DNA from: Corynebacterium uterequi
GTDB taxonomy: Bacteria; Actinomycetota; Actinomycetes; Mycobacteriales; Mycobacteriaceae
Assembly (NCBI RefSeq): GCF_001021065.1
Contig: NZ_CP011546.1
Coordinates: 1,054,001-1,118,000 of the forward strand
Length of the DNA stretch: 64,000 nucleotides
Direction of reading: 5' to 3'
Numbering within the stretch: position 1 is the stretch's first letter; each line of letters opens with the position of its first letter. The translations under genes were made by a program, and so were the position numbers. Below the pieces are notes generated by a model. It saw only the letters and a list, made by a program, of their open reading frames with translations. It was not told where the DNA came from and made no database searches. Below, in pieces: positions 1 through 10,599 of the stretch.

Positions 1-1334
<1,334 letters not shown>

Positions 1335-1338
1335 GACG

Positions 1339-2217
1339 ATGCCCCACCTGCTGCGAAGGCTGAGCGTTGCCATCTCGATGGTGAGTGCGCTGGCGGCCGG
1401 ATGCGCGGCGCATTCCGATCCGGGCCGCACGGCCACCAACGTCGCTGCGCCGTCGAGCTCGACGCCGCGACCGGCCGTCGACGACGCGTTGGTTCAGCTG
1501 GTCGCCCGGGTGGAAGGCGACCTCGGAGGCCAGGTGGGCGTAGCTATCGCCGACGGTCAACATGTCGCTCACGCTGGGCTCAGTGGGGACAGCCCCGTGT
1601 GGTCGACGATCAAGGTTCCCATCGCCATCGCGGCCCTTGAGAAGGCTCGGGAATCCGGGCAACAAACCGGCTGGTTGGAGGCGCTCGCCCGGCAGGCGAT
1701 CACCATTTCCGACAACGATGCGGCGACTGCCCTATGGCAGTCTCTGGGGACGACGGCGGAGTCGGCGACCGCCGTCGAGACGCTGGTCGGGGAGCTGGGA
1801 GGCGACATCAACGTCACCGACGCATTAGCAGGTAGGCCCGGTGCGCCCTTCGGCCGGGCGCGGTGGCCGCTGACCGATCAGGCACAGTTCGCCGCTCAGC
1901 TGCCGTGCTCAGCGCCGGCTAGGCGGGTATATGAACTTATGGGAGACATCGATCCGAGTCAGCGCGACGGGTTCGGTCACGTTCGCGGCGCCCACTTCAA
2001 GGGCGGCTGGAACGCCGACGCCGAGCTGGGCGCCTACACCTACCGCCAGTTCGGCACTCTCGCCGGTCCGCATGGTCCGGTGGGGGTGGCGGTCATCGTC
2101 CACCCGGAGGTGAGTTCTCACGTGGGTGCGGTGGAGCTCCTCGACGCGATGGCGAAGGGCGTGGCGGAGATCGTCGACGACGGCGACTTCGTCGGGTGCC
2201 GCCCCGCCGCCGGATGA
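1339..2217 (+). CDS. lipoprotein with serine beta-lactamase-like hydrolase domain
   Basis: Predicted 292-residue exported lipoprotein. The N-terminus has two arginines, a hydrophobic stretch and a lipobox ending in Cys22 (LAAGC). The rest shows the three landmarks of the class A beta-lactamase / serine hydrolase fold in order: S-T-I-K at residues 89-92, S-D-N at 124-126 and K-G-G at 221-223, the last standing in for the usual KTG. Seen: motifs and order. Inferred: an acyl-serine enzyme outside the membrane, acting on peptidoglycan-like or beta-lactam substrates; whether it confers resistance cannot be told. ATG 1339 was chosen because it gives the signal peptide; upstream starts lie inside uvrA. 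Corynebacteria often carry a hydrolase of this kind near uvrA. Confidence 0.75.
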   Translation: MPHLLRRLSVAISMVSALAAGCAAHSDPGRTATNVAAPSSSTPRPAVDDALVQLVARVEGDLGGQVGVAIADGQHVAHAGLSGDSPVWSTIKVPIAIAALEKARESGQQTGWLEALARQAITISDNDAATALWQSLGTTAESATAVETLVGELGGDINVTDALAGRPGAPFGRARWPLTDQAQFAAQLPCSAPARRVYELMGDIDPSQRDGFGHVRGAHFKGGWNADAELGAYTYRQFGTLAGPHGPVGVAVIVHPEVSSHVGAVELLDAMAKGVAEIVDDGDFVGCRPAAG

Positions 2218-2358
2218 TTTGGCCTTTCCCGGGTGTGCTGCTAGCATGTTGACCACTACCGCCCGAGGATTCTTCTCCAGGAACGCTCGGGTCGCAAGCG
2301 GAGATTATCCCACCTCATCCCGCCTCTAGCGTGCTAGCGGTTGGGTACAGGTCAAAGG

Positions 2359-2364
2359 TATAAC
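2359..2364 (+). promoter_or_regulatory. candidate -10 box for the infC-rpmI-rplT operon
   Basis: TATAAC lies upstream of the hairpin at 2400-2432 and would give a transcript with about 145 bases of leader before infC. No convincing -35 box is visible. Confidence 0.4.
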
Positions 2365-2399
2365 GGTCACTCATTGTGGCTGTGAAGCCTGGTATAGCT

Positions 2400-2437
2400 C
2401 CCGCGTGGTATGTCGGACGACATGCCAGCGGGTTTTT
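2400..2437 (+). terminator. intrinsic-terminator hairpin in the infC leader (probable attenuator)
   Basis: Arms 2400-2415 and 2418-2432 pair over about 15 bp with one bulged G and one G-U pair, and are followed at once by five T residues. The hairpin lies 180 bases after the preceding gene and about 80 bases before infC, downstream of a possible -10 box. That position fits transcription attenuation of a ribosomal-protein operon better than simple termination. Other bacteria control infC-rpmI-rplT through leader structures, but this one matches no leader I recognise. Confidence 0.6.
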
Positions 2438-2515
2438 CTATGCCGCAGGGATCGCCTCATGTAAAAGCTTTCGACGTCGGTAGCGAATCACTAGCTTTCT
2501 ATCTGAGGAGTCCAC

Positions 2516-3040
2516 ATCAGCGCTGAAGCTCGCATTAATGAGCGTATCCGAGTTCCGGAGGTCCGTCTGATCGGTCCGTCCGGCGAGCAGGTGGGCGTCG
2601 TTCGTACCGATGACGCTCGCAAGGTCGCCTATGAGGCAGACCTCGATCTCGTCGAGGTTGCTCCTAACGCGAAGCCGCCGGTCGCCAAGATCATGGACTA
2701 CGGCAAGTACAAGTACGAGCAGGCCCAAAAGGCCCGCGAAGCCCGTAAGAACCAGCAGCAAACTGTGGTCAAGGAGCAGAAGTTCCGCCCCAAGATCGAT
2801 GATCACGATTACGAGACCAAAAAGGGTAACGTGATTCGCTTCCTGGAGAAGGGCAACAAGGTCAAGGTCACGATCATGTTCCGCGGTCGCGAGCAGTCCC
2901 GGCCGGAGCTCGGGTATCGGCTCCTGGAACGGCTTGCAGGCGAGGTTGCCGACTACGGCATCATCGAGAATCGTCCGAAGCAGGACGGCCGCAACATGAC
3001 GATGGTCCTCGGCCCTGTTCGCAACAAGGGTAAGAAGTAG
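2516..3040 (+). CDS. infC: translation initiation factor IF-3, starting at an ATC codon
   Basis: IF-3 binds the 30S subunit and rejects wrong start codons and initiator mismatches. The 174-residue protein has the conserved start [20 protein letters not shown], the linker, and the C-terminal domain with [13 protein letters not shown]. The first conserved codon is ATC at 2516. A Shine-Dalgarno sequence GAGGAG (2505-2510) lies 5 bases upstream and an in-frame TGA lies at 2504, so no ATG, GTG or TTG can precede it. The next GTG, at 2591, would delete 25 conserved residues. Rare AUU/AUC/AUA starts are a known autoregulatory feature of infC, because IF-3 discriminates against them. First gene of infC-rpmI-rplT. 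Confidence 0.93.
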   Translation: MSAEARINERIRVPEVRLIGPSGEQVGVVRTDDARKVAYEADLDLVEVAPNAKPPVAKIMDYGKYKYEQAQKAREARKNQQQTVVKEQKFRPKIDDHDYETKKGNVIRFLEKGNKVKVTIMFRGREQSRPELGYRLLERLAGEVADYGIIENRPKQDGRNMTMVLGPVRNKGKK

Positions 3041-3088
3041 CAGTTCACACGTTCACCTAAGAAATCCGTCGATTAAGGAATTTCCCCG

Positions 3089-3283
3089 ATGAAGCAGAAG
3101 ACCCACAAGGGCACCGCCAAGCGCATCAAGGTCACCGGCAAGGGCAAGCTGCGCCGCGAGCAGGCGGGCAAGCGCCACCTGATGGAGGCCATGTCCTCCA
3201 AGCGTCGCCGCAACCTCAAGGGCACCGTCGACGTCGCCAAGGCGGACACCAAGCGCGTCAAGCGCCTTCTTGGCCAGGGCTAG
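3089..3283 (+). CDS. rpmI: 50S ribosomal protein L35
   Basis: The 64-residue basic protein has the L35 signature near its start (MKQKTHKGTAKRIKVTGKGK) and the usual family length. Middle gene of infC-rpmI-rplT, 48 bases after infC and 74 before rplT. A component of the large ribosomal subunit. The spacing and shared strand imply co-transcription, and leader-based control of infC would also set L35 and L20 output. Confidence 0.97.
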   Translation: MKQKTHKGTAKRIKVTGKGKLRREQAGKRHLMEAMSSKRRRNLKGTVDVAKADTKRVKRLLGQG

Positions 3284-3357
3284 GCCACCGCAGCCAGCCT
3301 GACGTCCGTTTCACCTCATTAATTCATCCCCGATTTCTCTCATAAGGAAGTATCTCG

Positions 3358-3741
3358 ATGGCACGTGTTAAGCGTTCCGTAAACGCCAAGAAGAAGCGCC
3401 GCACTATCCTCAAGGCCGCTAAGGGCTACCGCGGCCAGCGCTCCCGCCTGTACCGCAAGGCGAAGGAGCAGTGGCTGCACTCCATGACTTACGCGTACCG
3501 CGATCGCCGTGCCCGTAAGTCCGAGTTCCGCAAGCTGTGGATCCAGCGCATCAACGCCGCCGCCCGTCTCAACGGCATCACCTACAACCGTCTTATCCAC
3601 GGTCTGCGCCTGGCCGAGATCGAGGTGGATCGCAAGATCCTCGCCGATCTCGCTGTGAACGACTTCGCTGCCTTCTCCGCCCTGTGCGAGGCTGCTAAGG
3701 CCGCCCTGCCGGAGGACGTCAACGCGCCGAAGGCCGCCTAG
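3358..3741 (+). CDS. rplT: 50S ribosomal protein L20
   Basis: The 127-residue protein starts [18 protein letters not shown] and contains [18 protein letters not shown], both typical of L20, a primary 23S-rRNA-binding protein needed for early 50S assembly. In several bacteria L20 also represses its own operon by binding the leader mRNA; whether that holds here is unknown, but the leader hairpin at 2400 makes it worth considering. Last gene of the operon, closed by the terminator at 3765. Confidence 0.97.
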   Translation: MARVKRSVNAKKKRRTILKAAKGYRGQRSRLYRKAKEQWLHSMTYAYRDRRARKSEFRKLWIQRINAAARLNGITYNRLIHGLRLAEIEVDRKILADLAVNDFAAFSALCEAAKAALPEDVNAPKAA

Positions 3742-3764
3742 CTTATTCTGAGGCGACAACTTTA

Positions 3765-3798
3765 CTCCCCCTAGCTGCTGCGGTGGCTAGGGGGAGTT
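3765..3798 (+). terminator. terminator of infC-rpmI-rplT
   Basis: Perfect 11-bp inverted repeat CTCCCCCTAGC (3765-3775) / GCTAGGGGGAG (3786-3796) with a 10-base loop, 24 bases after the rplT stop. Only a short TT follows, so termination strength is uncertain. Confidence 0.7.
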
Positions 3799-3876
3799 GT
3801 GCGTTGTCCGTAGTTCGAGCGGTTGTGGCGGCGCATTAGGATGACGACCGTTGCTTAACCCAGAAAGTACAACGCG

Positions 3877-4264
3877 CTGACCAACTCTTCCAATGGCATC
3901 GGGGACAAGAACCCCTATGGCGACCCGCTGCAGGCGCATGCCTATGGCCAGCCCAATCCGCCGGTGGGCTACCCGGCCGCTGCGCCCACTGTGCCCTTCA
4001 TCCAGCCGAAGTCGAGGCTGATCGCGCTGGTCCTGTGTTTCTTTCTGGGGTCTCTCGGCATTCACCACTTCTATGTGGGTAACAAGTCCGCGGGCTTCGG
4101 CATGCTGGCGCTGAGCGTGGTGGGCTGGGTGACTGCCATCGTGCTCATCGGGTTCGCCTTTTTGGGCGATTGTAGGACTGTGGTCGTTCGTGGACCTTGT
4201 TCTCATTGCCCTGGGCATCGGCTACTTCGCTGCTGACAGCCGTGGCGTGGAGTTGACCTGGTAA
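3877..4264 (+). pseudogene. TM2-domain membrane protein gene, frameshifted
   Basis: The frame from 3877 gives a Pro/Gly/Tyr-rich N-terminus followed by a TM2 domain (KSRLIALVLCFFLGSLGIHH, then FYVG) and the first transmembrane helices. After IGFAFL the sense continues one base out of frame as IVGLWSFVDLVLIALGIGYF up to the TAA at 4262. Removing one G from the GGG run at 4164-4166 would restore one frame (FAFL-AIVGLWSF). There is also no ATG/GTG start before the conserved part. The most plausible start is CTG at 3877, preceded by AGAAAG, because it would give M-T-N. Two defects suggest a decaying gene, but a sequencing error in the G run is possible. TM2 proteins are small membrane proteins of unknown function. 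Confidence 0.7.
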
Positions 4265-4286
4265 CTTAGTTCGCCCGCGCGGGAAC

Positions 4287-4292
4287 TATTCT
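4287..4292 (+). promoter_or_regulatory. -10 box of a leaderless trmH-family gene
   Basis: TATTCT ends 7 bases before ATG 4300, so transcription would start at or next to the start codon. It overlaps the hairpin AGTTCgCCCGcgCGGGAACT at 4268-4287. Confidence 0.5.
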
Positions 4293-4299
4293 CAAGACC

Positions 4300-5121
4300 A
4301 TGAGTCTCGATTTCTCCTCGCCTTTCACCGAGCGCACACCGCGCATCGTCAACGCCGCCAAGTTGCATCGCGCTAAGGATCGGCGCAAGGCGGGACGATT
4401 CCTGGTTGAAGGCCCGAACGCCGTCGACGCCGCCGTGGCCACCTCCGCGGCGACGGACCTCTTTGTGACCGAGTCGGCCGCGGCCCGTTTTAACGATATT
4501 CTCACCGCCGCCGGATACCTCGACATCTACGTTCACCCCATTGACGACAAGGCAGCCCGGCATCTGTCGGATACGGTGACCACGACGGGCCTGTTTGCGG
4601 TGTGCCGGCCCGTATTGTGGAGCGTCGGGCAGGCCCTGGGTCGTGCTCCGAAGCTGGTGAGCGTCCCCGTCGAGACCGCCGATCCCGGTAACGCTGGAAC
4701 GCTCATCAGGGTGTCCGACGCTATGGGCGCCGACGCGGTGGTGTTCGCCGGAGAGAGCGTGGATCCGCAGTCGAGCAAGACGGCCCGAGCGTCGGCCGGG
4801 TCGTTGTTCCATGTTCCGGTGGCCCGAGAGCAGAATGCCAAGGATGTCCTGGGCCAGCTTCGCGCTAAAGGCCTGACTATTTTAGCTACGGCGGCTGACG
4901 GGGAGGTGGATCTGGAGAACGCCGGTGAGCTGTTGGCCCAGCCGACCGCCTGGCTCTTCGGCAACGAAGCGCACGGTTTGGGGGAGAAGTATCTCGCCGC
5001 GGCGGACCATCGGGTACGGATCCCCATTCGCGGGCGCGCGGAGTCCCTCAATGTGGCCACCGCGGCCGGGATCTGCCTGTATGAGTCGGCGAAGGCGCAA
5101 GCGAGGGCCGTCGAAGCGTAG
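4300..5121 (+). CDS. TrmH/SpoU-family RNA 2'-O-methyltransferase
   Basis: The 273-residue protein has an N-terminal substrate-binding region (HRAKDRRKAGRFLVEGPNAV) and a C-terminal SPOUT domain. The three family motifs are present: NAGTLIRVSDAMGADAVV, WLFGNEAHGL and RIPIRGRAESLNVATAAG. These form the knotted S-adenosylmethionine site. Predicted to methylate a ribose in rRNA or tRNA; the target nucleotide cannot be read from sequence. The ATG follows a -10 box by 7 bases and no Shine-Dalgarno sequence is seen, so the message is probably leaderless. The position just before pheST is conserved in corynebacteria. Confidence 0.9.
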   Translation: MSLDFSSPFTERTPRIVNAAKLHRAKDRRKAGRFLVEGPNAVDAAVATSAATDLFVTESAAARFNDILTAAGYLDIYVHPIDDKAARHLSDTVTTTGLFAVCRPVLWSVGQALGRAPKLVSVPVETADPGNAGTLIRVSDAMGADAVVFAGESVDPQSSKTARASAGSLFHVPVAREQNAKDVLGQLRAKGLTILATAADGEVDLENAGELLAQPTAWLFGNEAHGLGEKYLAAADHRVRIPIRGRAESLNVATAAGICLYESAKAQARAVEA

Positions 5122-6270
<1,149 letters not shown>

Positions 6271-6294
6271 AAGTTCAACCCGGAAGGAACACCC

Positions 6295-8814
6295 ATGTAC
6301 ATTGCACAGAATTGGCTCACCGGGCTGCTTCGCGGCATGGATCCGGCGCAGGCGCAGTGGTCCGTCAGCGCTGCGGAGCTCGACGCCGGATTCGTTCGCG
6401 TTGGTTTCGAAACTGAAGGCTACGCACCGATCCCGAGTTCTACCGGAGATATCGTCCTGGGCCGAGTGGAGCACATCGAAGAGCTCACCGGCTTTAAGAA
6501 GCCGATCCGTTACTGCCAGGTCAACGTCGGCGATGCTAATGGGACGGGCGAGTTGCAGGGTATTATCTGCGGCGCGCGTAATTTCGCGCTCGGTGACACC
6601 GTCGTCGTCGCACTGCCGGGTGCTGAACTGCCAGGCGGATTCAAGATCGCGGCCCGGAAGACCTACGACCACATCTCCAACGGCATGATGTGTTCGGCGG
6701 CGGAGCTGGGGCTGGCTACCAAGCAGAACTCGGGCATCATCATCCTGGAAGAGACGGTCGGGCATCCCGGCGAGGACGCTCGTGAGATCCTTGGGCTGGA
6801 TGACACTGTCTTTGACGTCAACATCACCCCGGATCGTGGCTATGCGCTGTCTGCCCGTGGCCTGTCCCGCGAGATCGCTAGCGCGTTTGATCTCGTTTAC
6901 CGCGATGTCGCTGAGGATCCTTCGCTCGCTGGGATTGACCTCACCGTCGTGCCTGAGCCGACGGGCGACGCCCTCGCCGTCGAGGTCAAGGAGGAGACGA
7001 ATGCCCGCCGCTTTGGCATACGCAAGGTCACTGACATTGACCCGCAGGCACAGTCGCCTTTCTGGCTCCAGCGTGAGCTCATGTTGCTCGGCTCCCGCCC
7101 GGTTAATGCAGCTACCGACGTCACCAACTACATCATGTTCCTGCTGGGCACGCCGATGCACGCTTTCGACGCCGGCGTTATCTCCGGCGGGCTAACCGTG
7201 CGTAATGCCGTGTCCGGAGAGAGCTTCGAAACCCTCGATCATGTGCAGCGCACCCTCAGCGACGAGGACGTTGTCATCTGTGACGAGGCCGGTATTCAGT
7301 CCCTGGCTGGGGTTATGGGTGGCACCACGTCGGAGATCTCCGAGACCACCACGGACGTGTACTTCGAGGCCGCGGTGTGGGATCCGCGAGCGGTGGCGCG
7401 CACGTGCCGTCGCCATAAGATCAGCTCGGAGTCCTCGCGGCGCTTCGAGCGGGGCGTGGATGCTGCACTCGTGGAGACCGCCCTGGACTACGCGTGCGCG
7501 CTGCTCGTCGCCATCGCCGGCGGCACGGTAGAGCCGGTGCGCAGCCTCGTCGGCGATCCCACCCTGGCCGATCCGATTCGCCTGCACGTGGACCACCCGG
7601 CGAAGCTGATCGGGGTGCCCTACGACCGCGATACCGTCCAGCGCCGCCTGGCTGAAATTGGCGCCCGCGTCGTAGAAGCCGGCGACGGCGTGGTGTCTGT
7701 CACGCCCCCGACGTGGCGCACGGACATCACCATGCCGGAGGATCTCATCGAGGAAATCGTCCGGTTGGAGGGCCTTGACCAGGTTCCCAGTGTGCTTCCC
7801 ACTCCGCGTGGCGGTACCGGGTTGACCGCACGGCAGCGTCGTACTCGGGCCATTGGTCACGCTCTGGCCTACGGCGGGTACGCAGAGATCCTGCCGACGC
7901 CGTTCATGGCGTCGTCAGTGCTCGATGATTGGGGCCTCGCCGCCGACGATTCTCGCCGCGGTGTCGTCTCCGTCCGTAACCCCTTGGACAGCGACTATGC
8001 GGTGCTGGGCACCACGTTGCTGCCGTCGATGCTGGAGGCGCTGGCCCGTAACGTCGCTCGTGGCCGGACAGATGTGACCCTCTACGGCCTCCAGCAGGTG
8101 GCCTTCCAGCGTTCCGAGCGTAGCCCGATGCCGGATGTGAGCCAGCGGCCGTCGGATGAGACGGTTGCTCAGCTCATCGACACATTGCCCGAGCAGCCTT
8201 TGCACGTGGCGACCGTGGCTGCCGGTGAGGTGGACCACACCGGGCCGTGGGGCGCTGGCCGCGCCTACACGTGGGCCGACGCGGTCGAGTCCGCCCGGAT
8301 CGTCGCCCGCGCCGCTGGCGTAGAGCTCGACGTGGCGGCCGGCGACCAGCTGCCGTGGCACCCGGGCCGGTGTGCGCAGTTGCTCGTCGACGGCGTGGTG
8401 GTCGGTTACGCCGGCGAACTGCACCCGCAGATCCTCGCCGACGCTCACCTGCCGGAACGCACCTGCGCGATGGAGCTCAACGTCGATGCTCTGCCCTATG
8501 ACGCGGTTCTTCCGGCGCCGGTGTTGTCGGCGTTCCCGGCCCTGCACCAGGACATTGCGCTGGTGGTGGACGAGGCCGTACCGGCCGAGGAGGTTCGCCG
8601 GGTAGTTGCCGAGGCCGCTGGGGAGCTTGTTGAGTCGGTCGAGCTCTTCGACGTCTTCCGCGGTGAGCAGCTGGGAGAGGGAAAGAAGTCCCTGGCCTTG
8701 AAGCTGCTCTTCCGGGCTGCTGACCGGACGCTGACGGACGATGAGGCTTCCGAACGTCGTCTGGTAGCTGCAGAGGCAGTGCGCGAACGCTTCGGCGCGG
8801 AGATGCGCGCCTAG
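6295..8814 (+). CDS. pheT: phenylalanine-tRNA ligase beta subunit
   Basis: Partner of PheS. The 839-residue length fits the full-size bacterial form. The domain order is typical: a tRNA-binding (EMAP-like) domain near residues 40-150, the B3/B4 editing module (residues 210-400, including RRHKISSESSRRFERGVD), B5 (about 405-475), a degenerate catalytic core, and the C-terminal anticodon-binding FDX-ACB domain (ALHQDIALVVDEAVPAEEV). It edits tyrosine mischarged on tRNA-Phe and binds the tRNA. It starts with ATG after GGAAGGAA. A GC-rich inverted repeat (8829-8834 with 8852-8857) lies after the stop but lacks a T run. Confidence 0.96.
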   Translation: MYIAQNWLTGLLRGMDPAQAQWSVSAAELDAGFVRVGFETEGYAPIPSSTGDIVLGRVEHIEELTGFKKPIRYCQVNVGDANGTGELQGIICGARNFALGDTVVVALPGAELPGGFKIAARKTYDHISNGMMCSAAELGLATKQNSGIIILEETVGHPGEDAREILGLDDTVFDVNITPDRGYALSARGLSREIASAFDLVYRDVAEDPSLAGIDLTVVPEPTGDALAVEVKEETNARRFGIRKVTDIDPQAQSPFWLQRELMLLGSRPVNAATDVTNYIMFLLGTPMHAFDAGVISGGLTVRNAVSGESFETLDHVQRTLSDEDVVICDEAGIQSLAGVMGGTTSEISETTTDVYFEAAVWDPRAVARTCRRHKISSESSRRFERGVDAALVETALDYACALLVAIAGGTVEPVRSLVGDPTLADPIRLHVDHPAKLIGVPYDRDTVQRRLAEIGARVVEAGDGVVSVTPPTWRTDITMPEDLIEEIVRLEGLDQVPSVLPTPRGGTGLTARQRRTRAIGHALAYGGYAEILPTPFMASSVLDDWGLAADDSRRGVVSVRNPLDSDYAVLGTTLLPSMLEALARNVARGRTDVTLYGLQQVAFQRSERSPMPDVSQRPSDETVAQLIDTLPEQPLHVATVAAGEVDHTGPWGAGRAYTWADAVESARIVARAAGVELDVAAGDQLPWHPGRCAQLLVDGVVVGYAGELHPQILADAHLPERTCAMELNVDALPYDAVLPAPVLSAFPALHQDIALVVDEAVPAEEVRRVVAEAAGELVESVELFDVFRGEQLGEGKKSLALKLLFRAADRTLTDDEASERRLVAAEAVRERFGAEMRA

Positions 8815-8898
8815 CCGGTGCAAATCTCGGCCCGGGTCGGAATGTAACGGACGGGCCACAGCTTCGTTGCGACATGGTTGAGAGTCTTTCCTGCTGGT

Positions 8899-8928
8899 TG
8901 TTATCTCCAATAAACTCAGAGGTGATAA
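8899..8928. promoter_or_regulatory. inverted repeat upstream of the secreted-protein gene
   Basis: GTTATC (8899-8904) and GATAAC (8923-8928) form an inverted repeat with an 18-base spacer, with related flanks CTGGTT / AACCAG. It lies 25 bases before ATG 8953 and may be an operator. No regulator can be assigned. Confidence 0.3.
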
Positions 8929-8952
8929 CCAGTTCAAGGGAAGGATCGGATC

Positions 8953-9423
8953 ATGTGGACGCGGAAGAGGGCCCTCGCCGGAGCGGCTGCGAGCGTGATG
9001 GTGGCATCGTCGATCATCGCCGCGCCGCTTTCTGTGGCGGCGGAGTCCGGGGTTCTCTACGTCCGGACGGATTCGCCGGTGCAATGCGAGGTTCGGCCCG
9101 GCGTCGACGGGCTAAAGATTGTCTGCACCTCTCCAACAGATGAGGCCTACGAGGCTATGCCGACGTGCGCGAAGGAAGATGGGGTTCCGGGAGTTCTCCT
9201 GGCCGAGGGGCGCTCGGACGTAGTGTGTTGGAACAAGGAACCTACTGCGGCGGAGAAGGTGCTGCTGCCCGGTGAGACCGTGGTGATGAATCACTACCTA
9301 CTGTGGGCGGACAATGCCGGGGGACTGCATGTAGCGACGGACGTGGGGGAGTATGGCTACGTGGGTCCGGCCGGGGCGGCGGACTACGCTCCGGGTGGTA
9401 TCAACTTCACCGGAAGTGCATAA
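8953..9423 (+). CDS. secreted protein of unknown function
   Basis: The 156-residue product begins with a Sec signal peptide (basic start MWTRKR, a hydrophobic Ala/Val/Ile core, cleavage probably after SVAAE or near residue 29). The mature part of about 125 residues has four Cys residues (in VQCEV, IVCTS, PTCAK and VVCWN) that could form two disulfides, and no transmembrane segment. I recognise no catalytic motif or named family. It stands between pheT and argC and ends 48 bases before argC, overlapping the ArgR-box region at its last codons. AAGGGAAGGA precedes the ATG. Confidence 0.7.
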   Translation: MWTRKRALAGAAASVMVASSIIAAPLSVAAESGVLYVRTDSPVQCEVRPGVDGLKIVCTSPTDEAYEAMPTCAKEDGVPGVLLAEGRSDVVCWNKEPTAAEKVLLPGETVVMNHYLLWADNAGGLHVATDVGEYGYVGPAGAADYAPGGINFTGSA

Positions 9424-9465
9424 AGTACGCAATCTTGCATAATGTGCGCTTGGGCCTGCTAGGCT
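9417..9465 (+). promoter_or_regulatory. argC promoter with ArgR-box-like sites
   Basis: A TGCATAAAGTACGC motif (9417-9430) is followed by TTGCATAATGTGCGC (9435-9449), two AT-rich half-similar sites resembling actinobacterial ARG boxes. TTGCAT (9435-9440) can also serve as -35, with TAGGCT (9460-9465) as -10 at 19-base spacing. The -10 ends 6 bases before ATG 9472, predicting a leaderless argC transcript with the repressor site over the -35 region. Confidence 0.6.
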
Positions 9466-9471
9466 CAAGCC

Positions 9472-10515
9472 ATGACCATCTCAGTAGCCATCGCGGGTGC
9501 CACCGGATATGCAGGCGGAGAAATCCTTCGCCTGCTGCTCGGGCACCCGAAGTTTCTGTCGGGGGAATTGTCGATCGGGGCATTGACGGGGGCGTCGAAC
9601 GCCGGTAGTCGAGTGGGTGATCTCATGCCACACCTGCCGCAGCTGGCCGATCGGATTATCGAGGACACTAACGTCGACACTCTGAGTGGGCACGACGTCG
9701 TGTTCCTCGGGCTTCCCCACGGGCACTCCGCGGCTATCGGCCGAGCGCTCGGCGAGGACACCGTGGTCATCGACTGTGCCGCTGATTTTCGGCTGCGCGA
9801 CGCCGCCGAGTGGGAAAGCTACTACGGGTTGCCGCACCCGGGGAGCTGGCCTTACGGAATTCCGGAGATGCCGGGACATCGTGAGCAACTGAGCGGGGCG
9901 CGTCGGATTGCGGTGCCGGGATGTTTCCCGACGGGCGCCACCCTGGCATTGCTACCCGCCGTGGCAGCCGGGCTCATTGAGCCGGACGTGGCGATCACGT
10001 CCGTCACCGGGGTGTCGGGAGCAGGGAAGAAGGCATCGGTGGCAATGCTGGGGGCGGAGACGATGGGCAGTCTCAAGGCCTATAACACTGCTGGGCGGCA
10101 CCGGCATACCCCGGAGATTGAGCAGAACCTCGGCGAGGTGTCTACCGTGCCCGTAACGGTGAGCTTCACCCCGGTTTTGGCGCCGTTGCCACGAGGGATC
10201 CTCACCACTGCCACCGCCCGTGTGGCTCGTGCGGTGACTCAGGAAGAGGTATCCGAGGTATATGAAGCCTTCTACCGAGACGAGCCCTTCGTTGCGGTGC
10301 TGGCGCCGGGGCAGCAGCCCCAGACACAGAACGTGGTGGGTAGCAACATGTGTCACGTGCAGGCGGAGGTCGACGTCCGCTCCCACCGTCTGCTGGCCAC
10401 CTCGGCCATTGACAACCTCACCAAGGGCACCGGCGGCGCTGCCGTGCAGTGCATGAACCTGGCTCTTGGCTGGCCGGAGACGAGCGGTCTAGCGCGGGCG
10501 GGTGTGACTCCTTAA
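9472..10515 (+). CDS. argC: N-acetyl-gamma-glutamyl-phosphate reductase
   Basis: Third step of arginine synthesis: NADPH reduction of N-acetylglutamyl phosphate to the semialdehyde. The 347-residue protein has the Rossmann start ([17 protein letters not shown]) and the active-site motif VPGCFPTGA with Cys151. First gene of argCJBDFRGH. It starts at ATG 6 bases after a -10 box and has no Shine-Dalgarno sequence, suggesting leaderless translation. The ArgR-box-like sites just upstream suggest repression by the ArgR encoded in the same operon. Confidence 0.96.
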   Translation: MTISVAIAGATGYAGGEILRLLLGHPKFLSGELSIGALTGASNAGSRVGDLMPHLPQLADRIIEDTNVDTLSGHDVVFLGLPHGHSAAIGRALGEDTVVIDCAADFRLRDAAEWESYYGLPHPGSWPYGIPEMPGHREQLSGARRIAVPGCFPTGATLALLPAVAAGLIEPDVAITSVTGVSGAGKKASVAMLGAETMGSLKAYNTAGRHRHTPEIEQNLGEVSTVPVTVSFTPVLAPLPRGILTTATARVARAVTQEEVSEVYEAFYRDEPFVAVLAPGQQPQTQNVVGSNMCHVQAEVDVRSHRLLATSAIDNLTKGTGGAAVQCMNLALGWPETSGLARAGVTP

Positions 10516-10526
10516 CAGCACCGGGG

Positions 10527-10567
10527 TGCATAAATTCCAAATATGTGAATCTTGTGATAATGTGCAC
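10527..10567 (+). promoter_or_regulatory. second ArgR-box-like region, before argJ
   Basis: TGCATAAATTCC (10527-10538) and TTGTGATAATGTGCAC (10552-10567) repeat the layout of the site before argC. GATAAT at 10556-10561 could be a -10 box. This suggests a second ArgR-controlled promoter inside the operon, serving argJ onward. Confidence 0.5.
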
Positions 10568-10599
10568 TCTCATACTGTTAAGACTCAAGGAGGTCCGCC

